Assembly (NCBI RefSeq): GCF_022829345.1
Contig: NZ_JAKSXV010000035.1
Location: 62,001-126,000, forward strand
DNA from: Methylobacterium sp. J-090
GTDB lineage: Bacteria; Pseudomonadota; Alphaproteobacteria; Rhizobiales; Beijerinckiaceae
DNA: 64,000 bases
Direction of reading: 5' to 3'
A program made the translations under genes and the position numbers. Below the pieces are notes generated by a model that saw nothing but the letters and a program-made list of their open reading frames with translations, did no database searches and had not been told where the DNA came from. Below, piece by piece: positions 29,117 to 37,657 of this stretch. Each line of letters opens with the position of its first letter. Positions within the stretch are counted from its first letter, which is position 1.

Positions 29117-31569
29117 GACACGTCTCCCCCAGCCCGGCGCAGGCGCAGGGCGTTGGCAAGGACGAACACGCTCGACAGGGCCATGGCGCCCGCCGCCAGG
29201 ACCGGCGACAGCAGCGGGCAGCCGAACGCGTACAGGGCACCCGCCGCCACGGGAATCAGGGCGACGTTGTAGGCGAACGCCCAGAACAGGTTCTGGCGGA
29301 TGTTGCGCATCACCGCCCGCGACAGGCCGAGTGCCGTGACGAGGCCCTCCAGCGCGCCCGACATCAGCACCACGTCGGCGCTCTCGACGGCGATGTCCGT
29401 GCCCGTGCCGATGGCGATGCCGACCTCGGCTTCGGCCAGGGCCGGGGCGTCGTTGATACCGTCCCCGACGAAGGCGACGGCGCCGTGGCGCGCACGCAAT
29501 TCGCGCACGGCCTCGACCTTGCCGCCGGGCAGCACCTCCGCGAAGATCGTCTGGATTCCCAGCGCTCGGGCCACGCCCTCGGCGGTCCCGCGCGCGTCCC
29601 CCGTCACCATGGCGACGGTCAATCCACGCGCCTTCAGCGCGGCCACGGCTTCGGCGGCTCCGGACTTGATCGGGTCGGCCACGGCGACGAGGGCGGCGAG
29701 GCGCCCATCGACGGCCACGTAGAGGGGGCTGCGCCCCTGCGCACCGAGGGACGCAGCCTGTGTCGCTAAATCCCCGGCCGGGATGCCGAGACGCTCCATG
29801 TAGCGGGCGGCACCCACCGCCACCGCACGTTCGCCGACACGACCGGCGATGCCGTAGCCCGGGATGGCCTCGAACCCCGTCACCGCCCCGAGGACGAGCC
29901 CCCGCGCCTCGGTCGCCGCCACGATGGCCCGGGCGATGGGATGCTCGGAGCGGGATTCGAGGGCGGCCGCGAGGGCCAACACCGCGTCGGCCGAAAACCC
30001 CGGCGCTGGAAGGAGATCGGTCAGGCCGGGCCGGCCCTCCGTGAGGGTGCCAGTCTTGTCGAGGGCGACCACGCGCGCCTCGCGCAGGGCCTGGAGGGCG
30101 GTACCGTTGCGAAACAGCACGCCGCTTTCCGCCGCTCGACCGGTGCCGACCATGATCGAGGTCGGGGTCGCCAGTCCCATGGCACACGGACAGGCGATGA
30201 TGAGCACCGCGATGGCGTTGACGAGGGCGAAACCGAGGGCAGGGCTCGGGCCGAGGACGAGCCATGCGAGGAAGGTCAACGCGGACGCCGCCATCACGGC
30301 GGGAACGAACCAGGCGGTGATCCGATCGACCAGGGCCTGGATCGGCAGCTTGGAGCCCTGCGCCGCCTCGACCAAGGCGACGATCCGTGCCAGCGCCGTA
30401 TCGGCGCCCACGGCACCGACGGTCAGGTCGACGCTGCCGGTGGTGTTGAGGGTCCCGCCAATGACGGGGGCGCCGACGCCCTTGGCCACCGGCACGGGCT
30501 CGCCCGTCACCATGCTCTCGTCGACGTAGGTCGTCCCCGCCACCACGGTACCGTCCGCGGCGACGCGCTCGCCGGGGCGCACCCGGACCACGTCGCCGAG
30601 ACGCAGATCCGCCTGCGCCACGGACACCTCCACGCCGTCGCGGATCAGGCGGGCGGTGGCCGGCGCCAATCCGACGAGGCGGGCGATGGCTGCGCCCGTG
30701 CGGCCCTTGGCCCGCGCCTCCAGGGTGCGGCCGAGCAGGATGAGGGTGACGATGAGGACCGCCGCCTCGAAGTAGAGATGCGCGGTGCCGGGCGGCAGCC
30801 AGTCCGGCGCGAAGGTCGAGACCAGGGAGTACAGGTAGGCCGCCCCGGCCCCGAGGGCGACGAGGGCGTTCATGTCGGGGCGGCCGCGCAGGAGAGCCGG
30901 GATGCCCTGGGCGAAGAACCTGCGACCGGGACCGGCCAGGACCAAGGTCGCCAGAGCGGCCTGGACCCAGGCGGAGCCGGCTCCGCCAACGATGCTCGCC
31001 AAGCCGGGGACGACGTGGCTCCCCATGTCGATCACGACGATGGGTGCCGACAGGAGGGACGCGGCTACGAGGTCGCGCTGCAGGGTGGCGCTCTCCTCGG
31101 CCCGGCGCCCGTCGCGCTCGGATGCGGCGGCGGCGGAGACCGAACCGGGCTCGTAACCGACCCGGCGCACGGCTTCGGTGAGGCCCTCGACGGTGACCGC
31201 CCCCTCGGAGTGACGCACGGTGGCCTGCCCGGTCGCAAGGTTGACGGAAGCGGCGATCACGCCCGGAACACCGGCCAGCGCACGTTCCGCCCGACCGACG
31301 CAGGACGCACAGGACAGGCCGCCGATCGCGAGCGCCGTCGTCGCCTCGGGGACGGCGTAACCGGCCCGGGTGATGGCGGCTACGGCCACTCCGGCATCGG
31401 CTCCGTCGAGGCGCAGGCTCGCCCGACCGGTGGCGAGGTTGACGGCGACCTCGGAGGCGCCCGGAAGGGCCGCGAGGGCACGCTCGACCCGGCCGACGCA
31501 GGACGCGCAGGACAGGCCATCGACGGGCAGATCGAGGCGGCGGGAAACGGAAGGGGCAGACGATGTCAT
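29113..31569 (-). CDS. copA: Copper-translocating P-type ATPase CopA
   Basis: Inner-membrane P1B-ATPase that exports Cu(I). It has 818 residues from ATG 31569 (an ATG at 31578 would add three). Two N-terminal heavy-metal domains carry CASC (Cys21/24 and Cys87/90). Eight membrane segments follow, with the intramembrane ACPCAMGLATP. Then come the phosphorylation site DKTGTLTEG, the nucleotide-domain SEHPIARAIV and GDGINDAPALA. It is first in a copA-cueR operon. The -10 element predicted with the CueR site puts transcription start at or near 31569, suggesting a leaderless message. Confidence 0.95.
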   Translation of the reverse strand: MTSSAPSVSRRLDLPVDGLSCASCVGRVERALAALPGASEVAVNLATGRASLRLDGADAGVAVAAITRAGYAVPEATTALAIGGLSCASCVGRAERALAGVPGVIAASVNLATGQATVRHSEGAVTVEGLTEAVRRVGYEPGSVSAAAASERDGRRAEESATLQRDLVAASLLSAPIVVIDMGSHVVPGLASIVGGAGSAWVQAALATLVLAGPGRRFFAQGIPALLRGRPDMNALVALGAGAAYLYSLVSTFAPDWLPPGTAHLYFEAAVLIVTLILLGRTLEARAKGRTGAAIARLVGLAPATARLIRDGVEVSVAQADLRLGDVVRVRPGERVAADGTVVAGTTYVDESMVTGEPVPVAKGVGAPVIGGTLNTTGSVDLTVGAVGADTALARIVALVEAAQGSKLPIQALVDRITAWFVPAVMAASALTFLAWLVLGPSPALGFALVNAIAVLIIACPCAMGLATPTSIMVGTGRAAESGVLFRNGTALQALREARVVALDKTGTLTEGRPGLTDLLPAPGFSADAVLALAAALESRSEHPIARAIVAATEARGLVLGAVTGFEAIPGYGIAGRVGERAVAVGAARYMERLGIPAGDLATQAASLGAQGRSPLYVAVDGRLAALVAVADPIKSGAAEAVAALKARGLTVAMVTGDARGTAEGVARALGIQTIFAEVLPGGKVEAVRELRARHGAVAFVGDGINDAPALAEAEVGIAIGTGTDIAVESADVVLMSGALEGLVTALGLSRAVMRNIRQNLFWAFAYNVALIPVAAGALYAFGCPLLSPVLAAGAMALSSVFVLANALRLRRAGGDVS

Positions 31570-31575
31570 CCCCAC

Positions 31576-31606
31576 CATGTGGGGCTTCCCACGGTGGGAA
31601 GGTCAA
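31576..31606 (-). promoter_or_regulatory. CueR-type promoter of copA
   Basis: A perfect dyad CTTCCCACGGTGGGAAG (31585-31601, 8+1+8) lies between a -35 TTGACC (31606-31601 on the minus strand) and a -10-like CACATG (31581-31576) with 19 bases between. Overlong spacers bridged by a dyad are the hallmark of MerR-family copper promoters such as that of E. coli copA. Confidence 0.8.
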
Positions 31607-31688
31607 GATCGCGCGACGGTTCGACAGACCAGCCCCGCACCCCGCGCGGTTCTCCGCGAGAATCTGCCGGAGAATCAAACTTCGGCCT

Positions 31689-32969
31689 TCACCCCTCGTC
31701 GGCCATGGCAGCCTCCTCGGCTGCGGCGACGAATTCGGGGAAGAACGCCCGCACGGTGGTGCCCGCACCCGGCGCGCTCTCGATGACGAGGCGACCGCGA
31801 TGGCGGTTCACGATGTGCTTGACGATGGCGAGGCCGAGGCCCGTGCCGCCCTGGTCACGGCTCGAGGCGACATCGACCCGGTAGAACCGCTCCGTCAGGC
31901 GGGGAATGTGCTCGGGCGCGATGCCGGGGCCCTCGTCGCGTACGGCGAGAACGATGCGGGCACGTCGCGGGGACGATTCCTCCACACGCGCGACGGAGAC
32001 CACGACGCGACCGCCGCTTGTGCCGTACTTCACCGCGTTCTCGACGAGATTCTCGACCACGCGCAGGAGTTCGTCGCGCTCGCCCGGCAGGCGGTGAATG
32101 CCTTCCGCCTCCAGGGTCAGTTCGACGCCGCGCTCGCGCGCCAGGGGTTCCTGCGTGTTGACCATCTGACGGGCGATGCCGGCGAGATCCACGGCCTTCG
32201 TCGGCGCCACGTGCTCCCGCAGTTCGATACGGGACAGGGACAGAAGATCGTCGATGAGGCGCGTCATCCGGTGCGCCTGGGTCTTCATGATCGCAAGGAA
32301 GCGCTCGCGGGCCGGGCCGTCGTTGCGGGCCGGCCCCTGCAGGGTCTCGATGAAGCCGAGGAGGGATGCGAGCGGCGTACGCAGTTCGTGGCTCGCATTG
32401 GCGACGAAATCGACCCGCATGGCCTCAAGGCGCCGGGCGGAGGTGAGATCGCGCAGGAACAGGACGACGTTGGGCTGACCGCCAGCCGGCCCGTCCGGCA
32501 TCGGCAGGGCCCCGATCTGCACCTCGAAAGCGCGCTCCGTCGGCACGCGGGTGGTGTAGAGGGTCTTCAGGGGAGCGCTCGTGCGCAGCACTTCCTCGAT
32601 CCCGTCGAGGACGTCGGGCGCGCGCAGGGCGAACGAGAGCGGGTGGCGCAGCTTCAGGGCCGGCAGGAGGGCGCGCGCGGCCGGATTGACCTCGATGACT
32701 ACGGCACGTCGGTCCACCAGGATCACCGGATCGGGGATGTTCGCGAGGAGCGCCTCGGCGACGGAATGCCGGGTCCGGGCCGCCGCCTCCGGCGTGACCC
32801 GGATGTGTCCGCGGAACAAGCCGCCGACGAGGCCGCCGAGGACGAGGGCGGCGACCGATACCGCGATCCACGGCGCATCGAGGGCGCCGCGCGTCCAGGC
32901 GAACAGGCCGAGGGCGACGCTCGCGCACGCGGCGGCGGTCCAGGCGGATCGACGCGCTCCTCGTGCCAT
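31689..32969 (-). CDS. PhoR-like sensor histidine kinase
   Basis: Two hydrophobic N-terminal helices (about residues 10-27 and 34-52), a PAS-like region (about 70-180 with NIPDPVILVDRRAVVIEVNPAA), then the HisKA box ANASHELRTPLASL with phospho-acceptor His194. The HATPase follows with NLVENAVKYG (N box), DEGPGIAPEHIPRLTERFYRVD and GGTGLGLAIVKHIV. The length (426) and RVDFVANASHELRTPL fit the phosphate-sensor PhoR. No phoB or pst gene is beside it, so the partner is not shown. The start is ATG 32969, with GGGGAG five bases upstream; upstream ATGs overlap the next gene. Confidence 0.85.
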   Translation of the reverse strand: MARGARRSAWTAAACASVALGLFAWTRGALDAPWIAVSVAALVLGGLVGGLFRGHIRVTPEAAARTRHSVAEALLANIPDPVILVDRRAVVIEVNPAARALLPALKLRHPLSFALRAPDVLDGIEEVLRTSAPLKTLYTTRVPTERAFEVQIGALPMPDGPAGGQPNVVLFLRDLTSARRLEAMRVDFVANASHELRTPLASLLGFIETLQGPARNDGPARERFLAIMKTQAHRMTRLIDDLLSLSRIELREHVAPTKAVDLAGIARQMVNTQEPLARERGVELTLEAEGIHRLPGERDELLRVVENLVENAVKYGTSGGRVVVSVARVEESSPRRARIVLAVRDEGPGIAPEHIPRLTERFYRVDVASSRDQGGTGLGLAIVKHIVNRHRGRLVIESAPGAGTTVRAFFPEFVAAAEEAAMADEG

Positions 32970-33000
32970 ACTGCTCCCCAGCGCCATCCTTCCGGCGGCC

Positions 33001-34053
33001 TTATGTCCCTTCGGTCCGGCGCCGGACACGCTTGAGGACTTCGTAGCCTCCCAACATCAACAGGGCGATGACGAACGGCACGAGATAGTAGCAGACCCGG
33101 AACAGCAGCAGGGAGCCGAGCACCTGATCGCGGGGCAGGCTGGAGAGGGCCAGCAGGATCGTCGCTTCGAACACCCCGAGGCCGCCCGGCGCGTTCGAGG
33201 CGATGCCCAGCATGGCGGCCAGCACGTAGATCGCCACGAAGGTGGTGAAGCCGATGGAGGTGCCCGCCGGGAGCAGCACGTAGAGGGTGGCGGCGGCGGC
33301 GCAGACATCGCCGATGCCCACCACCATCTGGCTGAGGGACACGGAGGCACCGGGCAGTTCGAGGCGCCAGCTCTTCACCCGCACGCTGCGGCGCTTGAGC
33401 GAGACCCAGGCGAGGTAGGCGACCACGGACAGGAGTGCCGCGAGGCCGACGCCTTGGTTCAGGCGGATACTGGTGAACGTGAGCCCGGCGAGCTGCCCGG
33501 CCTCGGCGATGAGGCTCAACCCCAGCACCACCCCCATGCCGAGCCAGAACGTGAAGCCGGCGATCACCGTGAGTGCGGCGATCTTGGCCGCGCTCAGGCC
33601 CCGGCCGGAATAGATCCAGTACCGGATGGTGCCCGCCGTCAGGAGCGGGAAGCCGAGGGTGAAACTCACGGCGTAGCTCGTGAACGAGGCGAGCGCGGTG
33701 GTCCGGTACGGCACCTTAATCTGGAGCTGGCGCAACGCGAGGGCGTCGTAGCAGGTGAGGAACAGGTAGCTGACGGCCACGAACAGGAAGGCGAGGCCGA
33801 GTTGTCCGGGCGTCGCCGCCGTGAAGGCGGCGTGGAGTTCGCCCCAGGTGACGGTCTCGACGAGCCGCCACAGGACGAAGAGCGAGACGGCGAAGATCAC
33901 GAGGCTCGCAATGGTGCCGATCCAGGCGTAGCGGCCCTTCATCGATCGCTTCGGCTTGGGATCGGCCGCGGGCTCGCCCGGCTCGACGGTCGGCGCATCG
34001 GCGGCGATCGCCTCGGCCCGGCCGAGCTCCTTGTGCTGTCCCGCAAAGTTCAT
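33001..34053 (-). CDS. UPF0104/lysylphosphatidylglycerol synthase-type membrane protein
   Basis: About 350 residues with eight or nine membrane helices, of the UPF0104/AglD-like family. It carries FAVSLFVLWRLVETVTW near the start and GFPLLTAGTIRYWIYSGRGLS, NAPGGLGVFEATILLALS and FRVCYYLVPFVIALLML, typical of the family. It lacks the cytosolic aminoacyl transferase domain of MprF. Family members are often beside sugar or lipid glycosylation genes and may be flippases, which fits the glycosyltransferase-containing operon 182 bases upstream; that link is inference. The start could be 34053 or 34149. Confidence 0.75.
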   Translation of the reverse strand: MNFAGQHKELGRAEAIAADAPTVEPGEPAADPKPKRSMKGRYAWIGTIASLVIFAVSLFVLWRLVETVTWGELHAAFTAATPGQLGLAFLFVAVSYLFLTCYDALALRQLQIKVPYRTTALASFTSYAVSFTLGFPLLTAGTIRYWIYSGRGLSAAKIAALTVIAGFTFWLGMGVVLGLSLIAEAGQLAGLTFTSIRLNQGVGLAALLSVVAYLAWVSLKRRSVRVKSWRLELPGASVSLSQMVVGIGDVCAAAATLYVLLPAGTSIGFTTFVAIYVLAAMLGIASNAPGGLGVFEATILLALSSLPRDQVLGSLLLFRVCYYLVPFVIALLMLGGYEVLKRVRRRTEGT

Positions 34054-34235
34054 CGTGTCGGCGTCCGCCTCCGCCGGGCGGCCCCGCTCGACCTCGACGG
34101 CGGCATGGGTGTCCCGGGCTTGTGCCGGACCGCGGCCCGTCGCCCGCATTTAGGGGCATCGGCCGGCAATTGCCAGCGACGGGCCAATCTTGCCCGTGGG
34201 CCGGCCCATGGACCGGGCCGGGTGGCGCGAGGTCG

Positions 34236-34841
34236 TCAGGTGAGCAATGCGGCGGCTTCGGCGAATCCGTCACGGATGCGCAGGGCGACATCCGGCGATG
34301 TACAGACGTAGGTCGGGCTCGGATGCGGCACCGCGATCACCGGCAGGCCAGGCCGCAAGTTCGCCAGAGCGGGCTGGCTCAGACCGGCGACGCGGCCGGC
34401 GAGAACCACGACGGCGAGGCGCGGCAGACAGGCGATCAAAGGTTCGAGATAAGGTGAGGCGGCGGCGATCTCGGCCCGGCGCGGGGCGCGGTTGAGGGCA
34501 TCGGGCGCATGGATCACCCACGGGACCGCATTCCAGATCAGGGTGTCGGCCCGTGCGATCCCGGCCTGGCTGAGGAACCGGAACAGGTTGGCGGCCGTGC
34601 TCGTGGGGTTGTCGCGCGAGACGAAGCCGGTGCCGCGGGGGCCCGGCGTCTCCAGCAGCAGCAGCAGGCGTGCATCGGCACCGCCGTCGAGGGGATCGGG
34701 CTCAGGGACGGGGGCGTCCCGCTCGCCAGCGATGCGGCGGGCCAGGGCGCGGATGGGTGCGAGATGCGCGCCGGCCAGGAGCGCGCGACGCGCGGCGAGG
34801 TTGGCGGATTCACCGAGAGTCTTGGGCCTATCCGGCATCAT
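34236..34841 (-). CDS. Uracil-DNA glycosylase superfamily protein
   Basis: A 201-residue protein. The A-motif region reads LLLLETPGPRGTGFVSRDNP (about 60-79), followed by IWNAVPW near 102 and the B motif HPSP near 175 in IAVPHPSPTYV, so the UDG fold is clear. The sequence between is unlike family 1, 4 or 5 enzymes: there is no iron-sulphur Cys set and the active-site region contains FVSRDNPTSTAAN. It may be a diverged DNA repair enzyme or a repurposed hydrolase. It overlaps the PIG-L gene by 14 bases (start could also be 34838) and is last in the inositol operon. Confidence 0.7.
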   Translation of the reverse strand: MMPDRPKTLGESANLAARRALLAGAHLAPIRALARRIAGERDAPVPEPDPLDGGADARLLLLLETPGPRGTGFVSRDNPTSTAANLFRFLSQAGIARADTLIWNAVPWVIHAPDALNRAPRRAEIAAASPYLEPLIACLPRLAVVVLAGRVAGLSQPALANLRPGLPVIAVPHPSPTYVCTSPDVALRIRDGFAEAAALLT

Positions 34842-35592
34842 CGAGAAGACGCGCGAGGTCGTCCGGCAGGGCGCCGCTGCGGCGGAAGCGCTCGACGCCC
34901 CCCTCTCGCGCCAGTTGCGCGGCGAGGTTGTCGGCGCCGCCGAACTGGAAGCCGAGCTGGCTGGCGTAGGCGGCGCAGGCCTCATGCTTGGACGCTTGCG
35001 CCCGCGCGCCGAAGGCGACGATCTGCGTGGGAAGGTCGGCGAAGCGCTCGCGCAGGGGTTCGCGCGGCGCGGCATCGCGGACGGTGTAGGGAAAATCGCG
35101 CCACCACAGGATCGGAATGGCGGGCGCCAAGTCCATGAGGGCGCGCACGGCCTGGACGTGATCGACATGACCGCCGACGGCCTGGGGCGCCAGGATCAGG
35201 TCGGGCGCCGTCTCGGCGATGAGGGTGTGCAAAGCCCGCGTCAGATCAGGCACGATGCCGTCGTTGGGCCTGACTTCGGCGAAGAGTTCGGGCGCGCTGG
35301 CATAACCCCGGTGGGGCGCTTCGCGGAACGGCATGTGGCACGGCGGTGCGATACCGAGCGCCCGGGCGGCGTCCCGATCCTCATCCCGGCGCAGGGCCAT
35401 ATAGTCGACCTCGGGGCCGAGGCCCTTGTCGGTCTGGCAGGCCAGGGCGAAGCCCTTCGGATCGGCCACCGAGCCGGTGAACAGCGTCGCCATGGTGACG
35501 CGCCAGCCGGCCTGCGCCAGGAGCGCGAGGGTACCGCCGCAGGAGAAGGCGGCGTCGTCGAGGTGCGGCGAGAGCGCGAGGGCTGCGGGCAT
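34828..35592 (-). CDS. PIG-L/LmbE family zinc deacetylase
   Basis: Removes an N-acetyl group from an amino sugar or similar substrate; MshB of mycothiol synthesis and GlcNAc-PI deacetylase belong to the family. The 254 residues show ALSPHLDDAAFSCGG (His10, Asp12, Asp13), ILAPQAVGGHVDHVQAVRA (metal His and conserved H-x-D-H) and later FGARAQASKHEACAAY. Its ATG shares a base with the stop of the glycosyltransferase. The neighbour arrangement GT4 plus PIG-L suggests that the substrate is the product of the glycosyltransferase. Confidence 0.88.
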   Translation of the reverse strand: MPAALALSPHLDDAAFSCGGTLALLAQAGWRVTMATLFTGSVADPKGFALACQTDKGLGPEVDYMALRRDEDRDAARALGIAPPCHMPFREAPHRGYASAPELFAEVRPNDGIVPDLTRALHTLIAETAPDLILAPQAVGGHVDHVQAVRALMDLAPAIPILWWRDFPYTVRDAAPREPLRERFADLPTQIVAFGARAQASKHEACAAYASQLGFQFGGADNLAAQLAREGGVERFRRSGALPDDLARLLDDAG

Positions 35593-36815
35593 CAGAGCAG
35601 GTGCGGCTCGGCGCGGAAGCGACAGGTCGAATCGTGCGGCAGCTCGCTGTCGAAATTCGTCTCCGGTCTCATACCGGCCACGGCGCCGTAGACCTCCATG
35701 ATCTGGCGTCCCACGGCTCCCCAGGAATAGACCCGGCGGCATTCCTCCAGGCCGTCGCGGGCGAGGCGTGCGCGCAAGGCGTCGTCCTCGATCACCCGCG
35801 TCAGGGCGTCGGCCAGGGCCGGCACGTCGCCGGGCTGGACCATGAGGCCGTTCTCGCCGTCGCGAAGGCAATCCGACACGCCGACGGAGTGGGTCGACAC
35901 CACGGCGAGGCCGGCCGCCATGGCCTCCAGGATGGTGTTGGAGAACCCTTCCGCATAGGTCGGCGACACGAACACGTCGGCCCGCCGGTAGAGCTCGGGG
36001 ACGGTGTCGTAATCGGCGTAGCCGGTGAAGCGGATTTCGGCCTCCGAAAAGTTCAGCTCGGCGGCGCGGGCCTTGGACGAGTCCACGTCCGGGCCGATCC
36101 CCGAGATGACGGCCTCGAACGGCACGCCCCGCGCGCGCAGGAGACCGAGGGCGTCGATGAAATCGAGGACGCCTTTCCGGCGGTCGACGCGGCCGTGGTA
36201 GAACAGGCGGACGGGACCGGGATGGTCGCCGGGACCCGGCGTGAAGCGGCCGGTATCGACGGCACCCGGCACGATGGTGAAGCGGTCGGGATCGGAGCCG
36301 AGGCGGTCGCAGACCTCGCCGACGAAGGAGGCGCCGCCGATGAGGAGGGCGTTGGCGTGGGCCAGCACCGCGCACATGGCGACGCGGTGGGTCTCGCAGC
36401 ACGAGCCGACCCAGTGGCCGTCCCCACCCTGGATCGAGACCACGGTGGGCACGCCGATGTCCTTGGCCGCAAGCAGGGTGGCCCAGCCGGTGGGGTAGCC
36501 GTACTGCGCGTGCAGGATGTCGAAGGGTTCCTTCGCGTGCTCGGCCCGGATGGTCGCCACCATCGTGTCGATGTCGCGCTCGAAATCACCGTCCGTCTGC
36601 TCGCCGATCTGTTCGAGGCCGATGACCCTGACGCCGGGCACCGCCGGGGGCGGCCCGCCGCCATAGACGCGGGTGCCGAAGTCATCGCCGCGATACTGAC
36701 TGATCATCGTGACGTCGTGGCCAGCCCCCACGAGTTCGCGCAGGAGGTTCTGGGCGTAGACGCTCATGCCCGAGATGGCCGGGAAGTAACGCCGGCTGAC
36801 GAAGCAGATTCTCAA
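35592..36815 (-). CDS. GT4 family glycosyltransferase
   Basis: A 407-residue GT-B enzyme (glycosyltransferase family 4). N-terminal MRICFVSRRYFPAISGMSVYAQNLLREL; donor-binding C-terminal half with IVPGAVDTGRFTPG, FYHGRVDRRKGVLDFIDALG and the E-X7-E motif FVSPTYAEGFSNTILEAMAAGL. I chose the TTG start at 36815, which overlaps the previous stop (TTGA); the open frame upstream is antisense to other genes. Similar enzymes (MshA) move GlcNAc to inositol phosphate. This one has neighbours with the right chemistry, but its donor and acceptor cannot be read from sequence. Confidence 0.85.
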   Translation of the reverse strand: MRICFVSRRYFPAISGMSVYAQNLLRELVGAGHDVTMISQYRGDDFGTRVYGGGPPPAVPGVRVIGLEQIGEQTDGDFERDIDTMVATIRAEHAKEPFDILHAQYGYPTGWATLLAAKDIGVPTVVSIQGGDGHWVGSCCETHRVAMCAVLAHANALLIGGASFVGEVCDRLGSDPDRFTIVPGAVDTGRFTPGPGDHPGPVRLFYHGRVDRRKGVLDFIDALGLLRARGVPFEAVISGIGPDVDSSKARAAELNFSEAEIRFTGYADYDTVPELYRRADVFVSPTYAEGFSNTILEAMAAGLAVVSTHSVGVSDCLRDGENGLMVQPGDVPALADALTRVIEDDALRARLARDGLEECRRVYSWGAVGRQIMEVYGAVAGMRPETNFDSELPHDSTCRFRAEPHLL

Positions 36816-37657
36816 TGCACCGGCTCCGCCTTGTGCTTGCGGCAATCGCGAAGGTAGCTGAGGGAGGCCGGGACTATGACGTCGGCCCGGTGGCTCTCGC
36901 GGGAGAGTTCGACGCAGACGAGTTTTTGGAAACCAATGGCATCCAGGGCATCGAGGACGCCCGGCACGTCCATGTCGCCCTCGCCGAAGGGCAGGTGGAT
37001 GTGCTCGCCGCGCTTCATGTCCTCGATGGCCACCGTGCCGATGCGGTCCTTGAACTCGGCCACCGCTTCGGCCGGGTCGCGCTCGCCGGTGACGAGGCAG
37101 TGGCCGGTATCGAGGGCGAGGTGGAGCCCATCGATGGACAGGGCCGCGAAATCGTCGAGGGTTTCGACGAGCATTCCGGGCTCGGGCTCGAGGCACGGCA
37201 CCACGCTCTTGGCGCGGGCATACTCGGTCACCGCGACGAGGCCTTCGTTCAGCCAGTGCCGGGCTTCCGTCCGGTCGATCCCGGGCTTCGGAACGCCGGC
37301 CCAGAACGACACGGCTTCGGCGTGGAGGATGTCACCGATGTCGATGGCGCGCTTGAGGAAACCGATGCGCCGGGCGCGGCCGACGGCGTCGCCGCTCACC
37401 AGCGTCGGTTCGTGCTTGGCCTTCGGATCGAGAAGGAAGCGGGCGCCGGTCTCGATCACCACGCCGAGGCCGAGGCGCTGGAGGCGGCTCGACAGGCTTT
37501 GCGCGTCCTGCACCCAATGTTCGGCGAAGGGATCGAGGTGGTGGATGTCGAGGGTGAGGGCGACGCCCTGGTAGCCGGCATCCGCGATAAGATCGACGGC
37601 GTCGGCGAGGCGGTGGTTGGCGGTGCCGTTGGTGTTGTAGGCGAAGCGAAGCGTCAT
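36812..37657 (-). CDS. Sugar phosphate isomerase/epimerase-like TIM barrel protein
   Basis: A 281-residue AP-endonuclease-family-2 type barrel, as in xylose isomerase, IolE and IolI. Visible metal-site segments: LEPEPGMLVETLDDF near 165 (metal Glu), LHLALDTGHCLVTGERDP near 190 (metal Asp/His) and EDMKRGEHIHLPFGEGDMDV near 225 (His). These three blocks are those of inosose dehydratase/isomerase. It overlaps the YcaO gene by four bases. With an inositol-phosphate synthase and a dehydrogenase in the same operon, an inosose-type substrate is plausible but not proven. Confidence 0.8.
   Translation of the reverse strand: MTLRFAYNTNGTANHRLADAVDLIADAGYQGVALTLDIHHLDPFAEHWVQDAQSLSSRLQRLGLGVVIETGARFLLDPKAKHEPTLVSGDAVGRARRIGFLKRAIDIGDILHAEAVSFWAGVPKPGIDRTEARHWLNEGLVAVTEYARAKSVVPCLEPEPGMLVETLDDFAALSIDGLHLALDTGHCLVTGERDPAEAVAEFKDRIGTVAIEDMKRGEHIHLPFGEGDMDVPGVLDALDAIGFQKLVCVELSRESHRADVIVPASLSYLRDCRKHKAEPVH

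Noticed and set aside
28664..31768. 1034-codon minus-strand frame through copA and cueR
   Set aside because: It runs out of frame through copA and only its end is the true cueR gene; no fusion protein is present.
34197..34208. Palindrome TGGGCCGGCCCA after the inositol operon
   Set aside because: A 12-base palindrome of only G and C with flanking T/A is expected by chance in this base composition and has no T-run.
35592..36815. Straight mycothiol pathway (MshA and MshB)
   Set aside because: No MshC-like cysteine ligase or MshD acetyltransferase is seen, and mycothiol is known from actinobacteria; only the general chemistry is shared.
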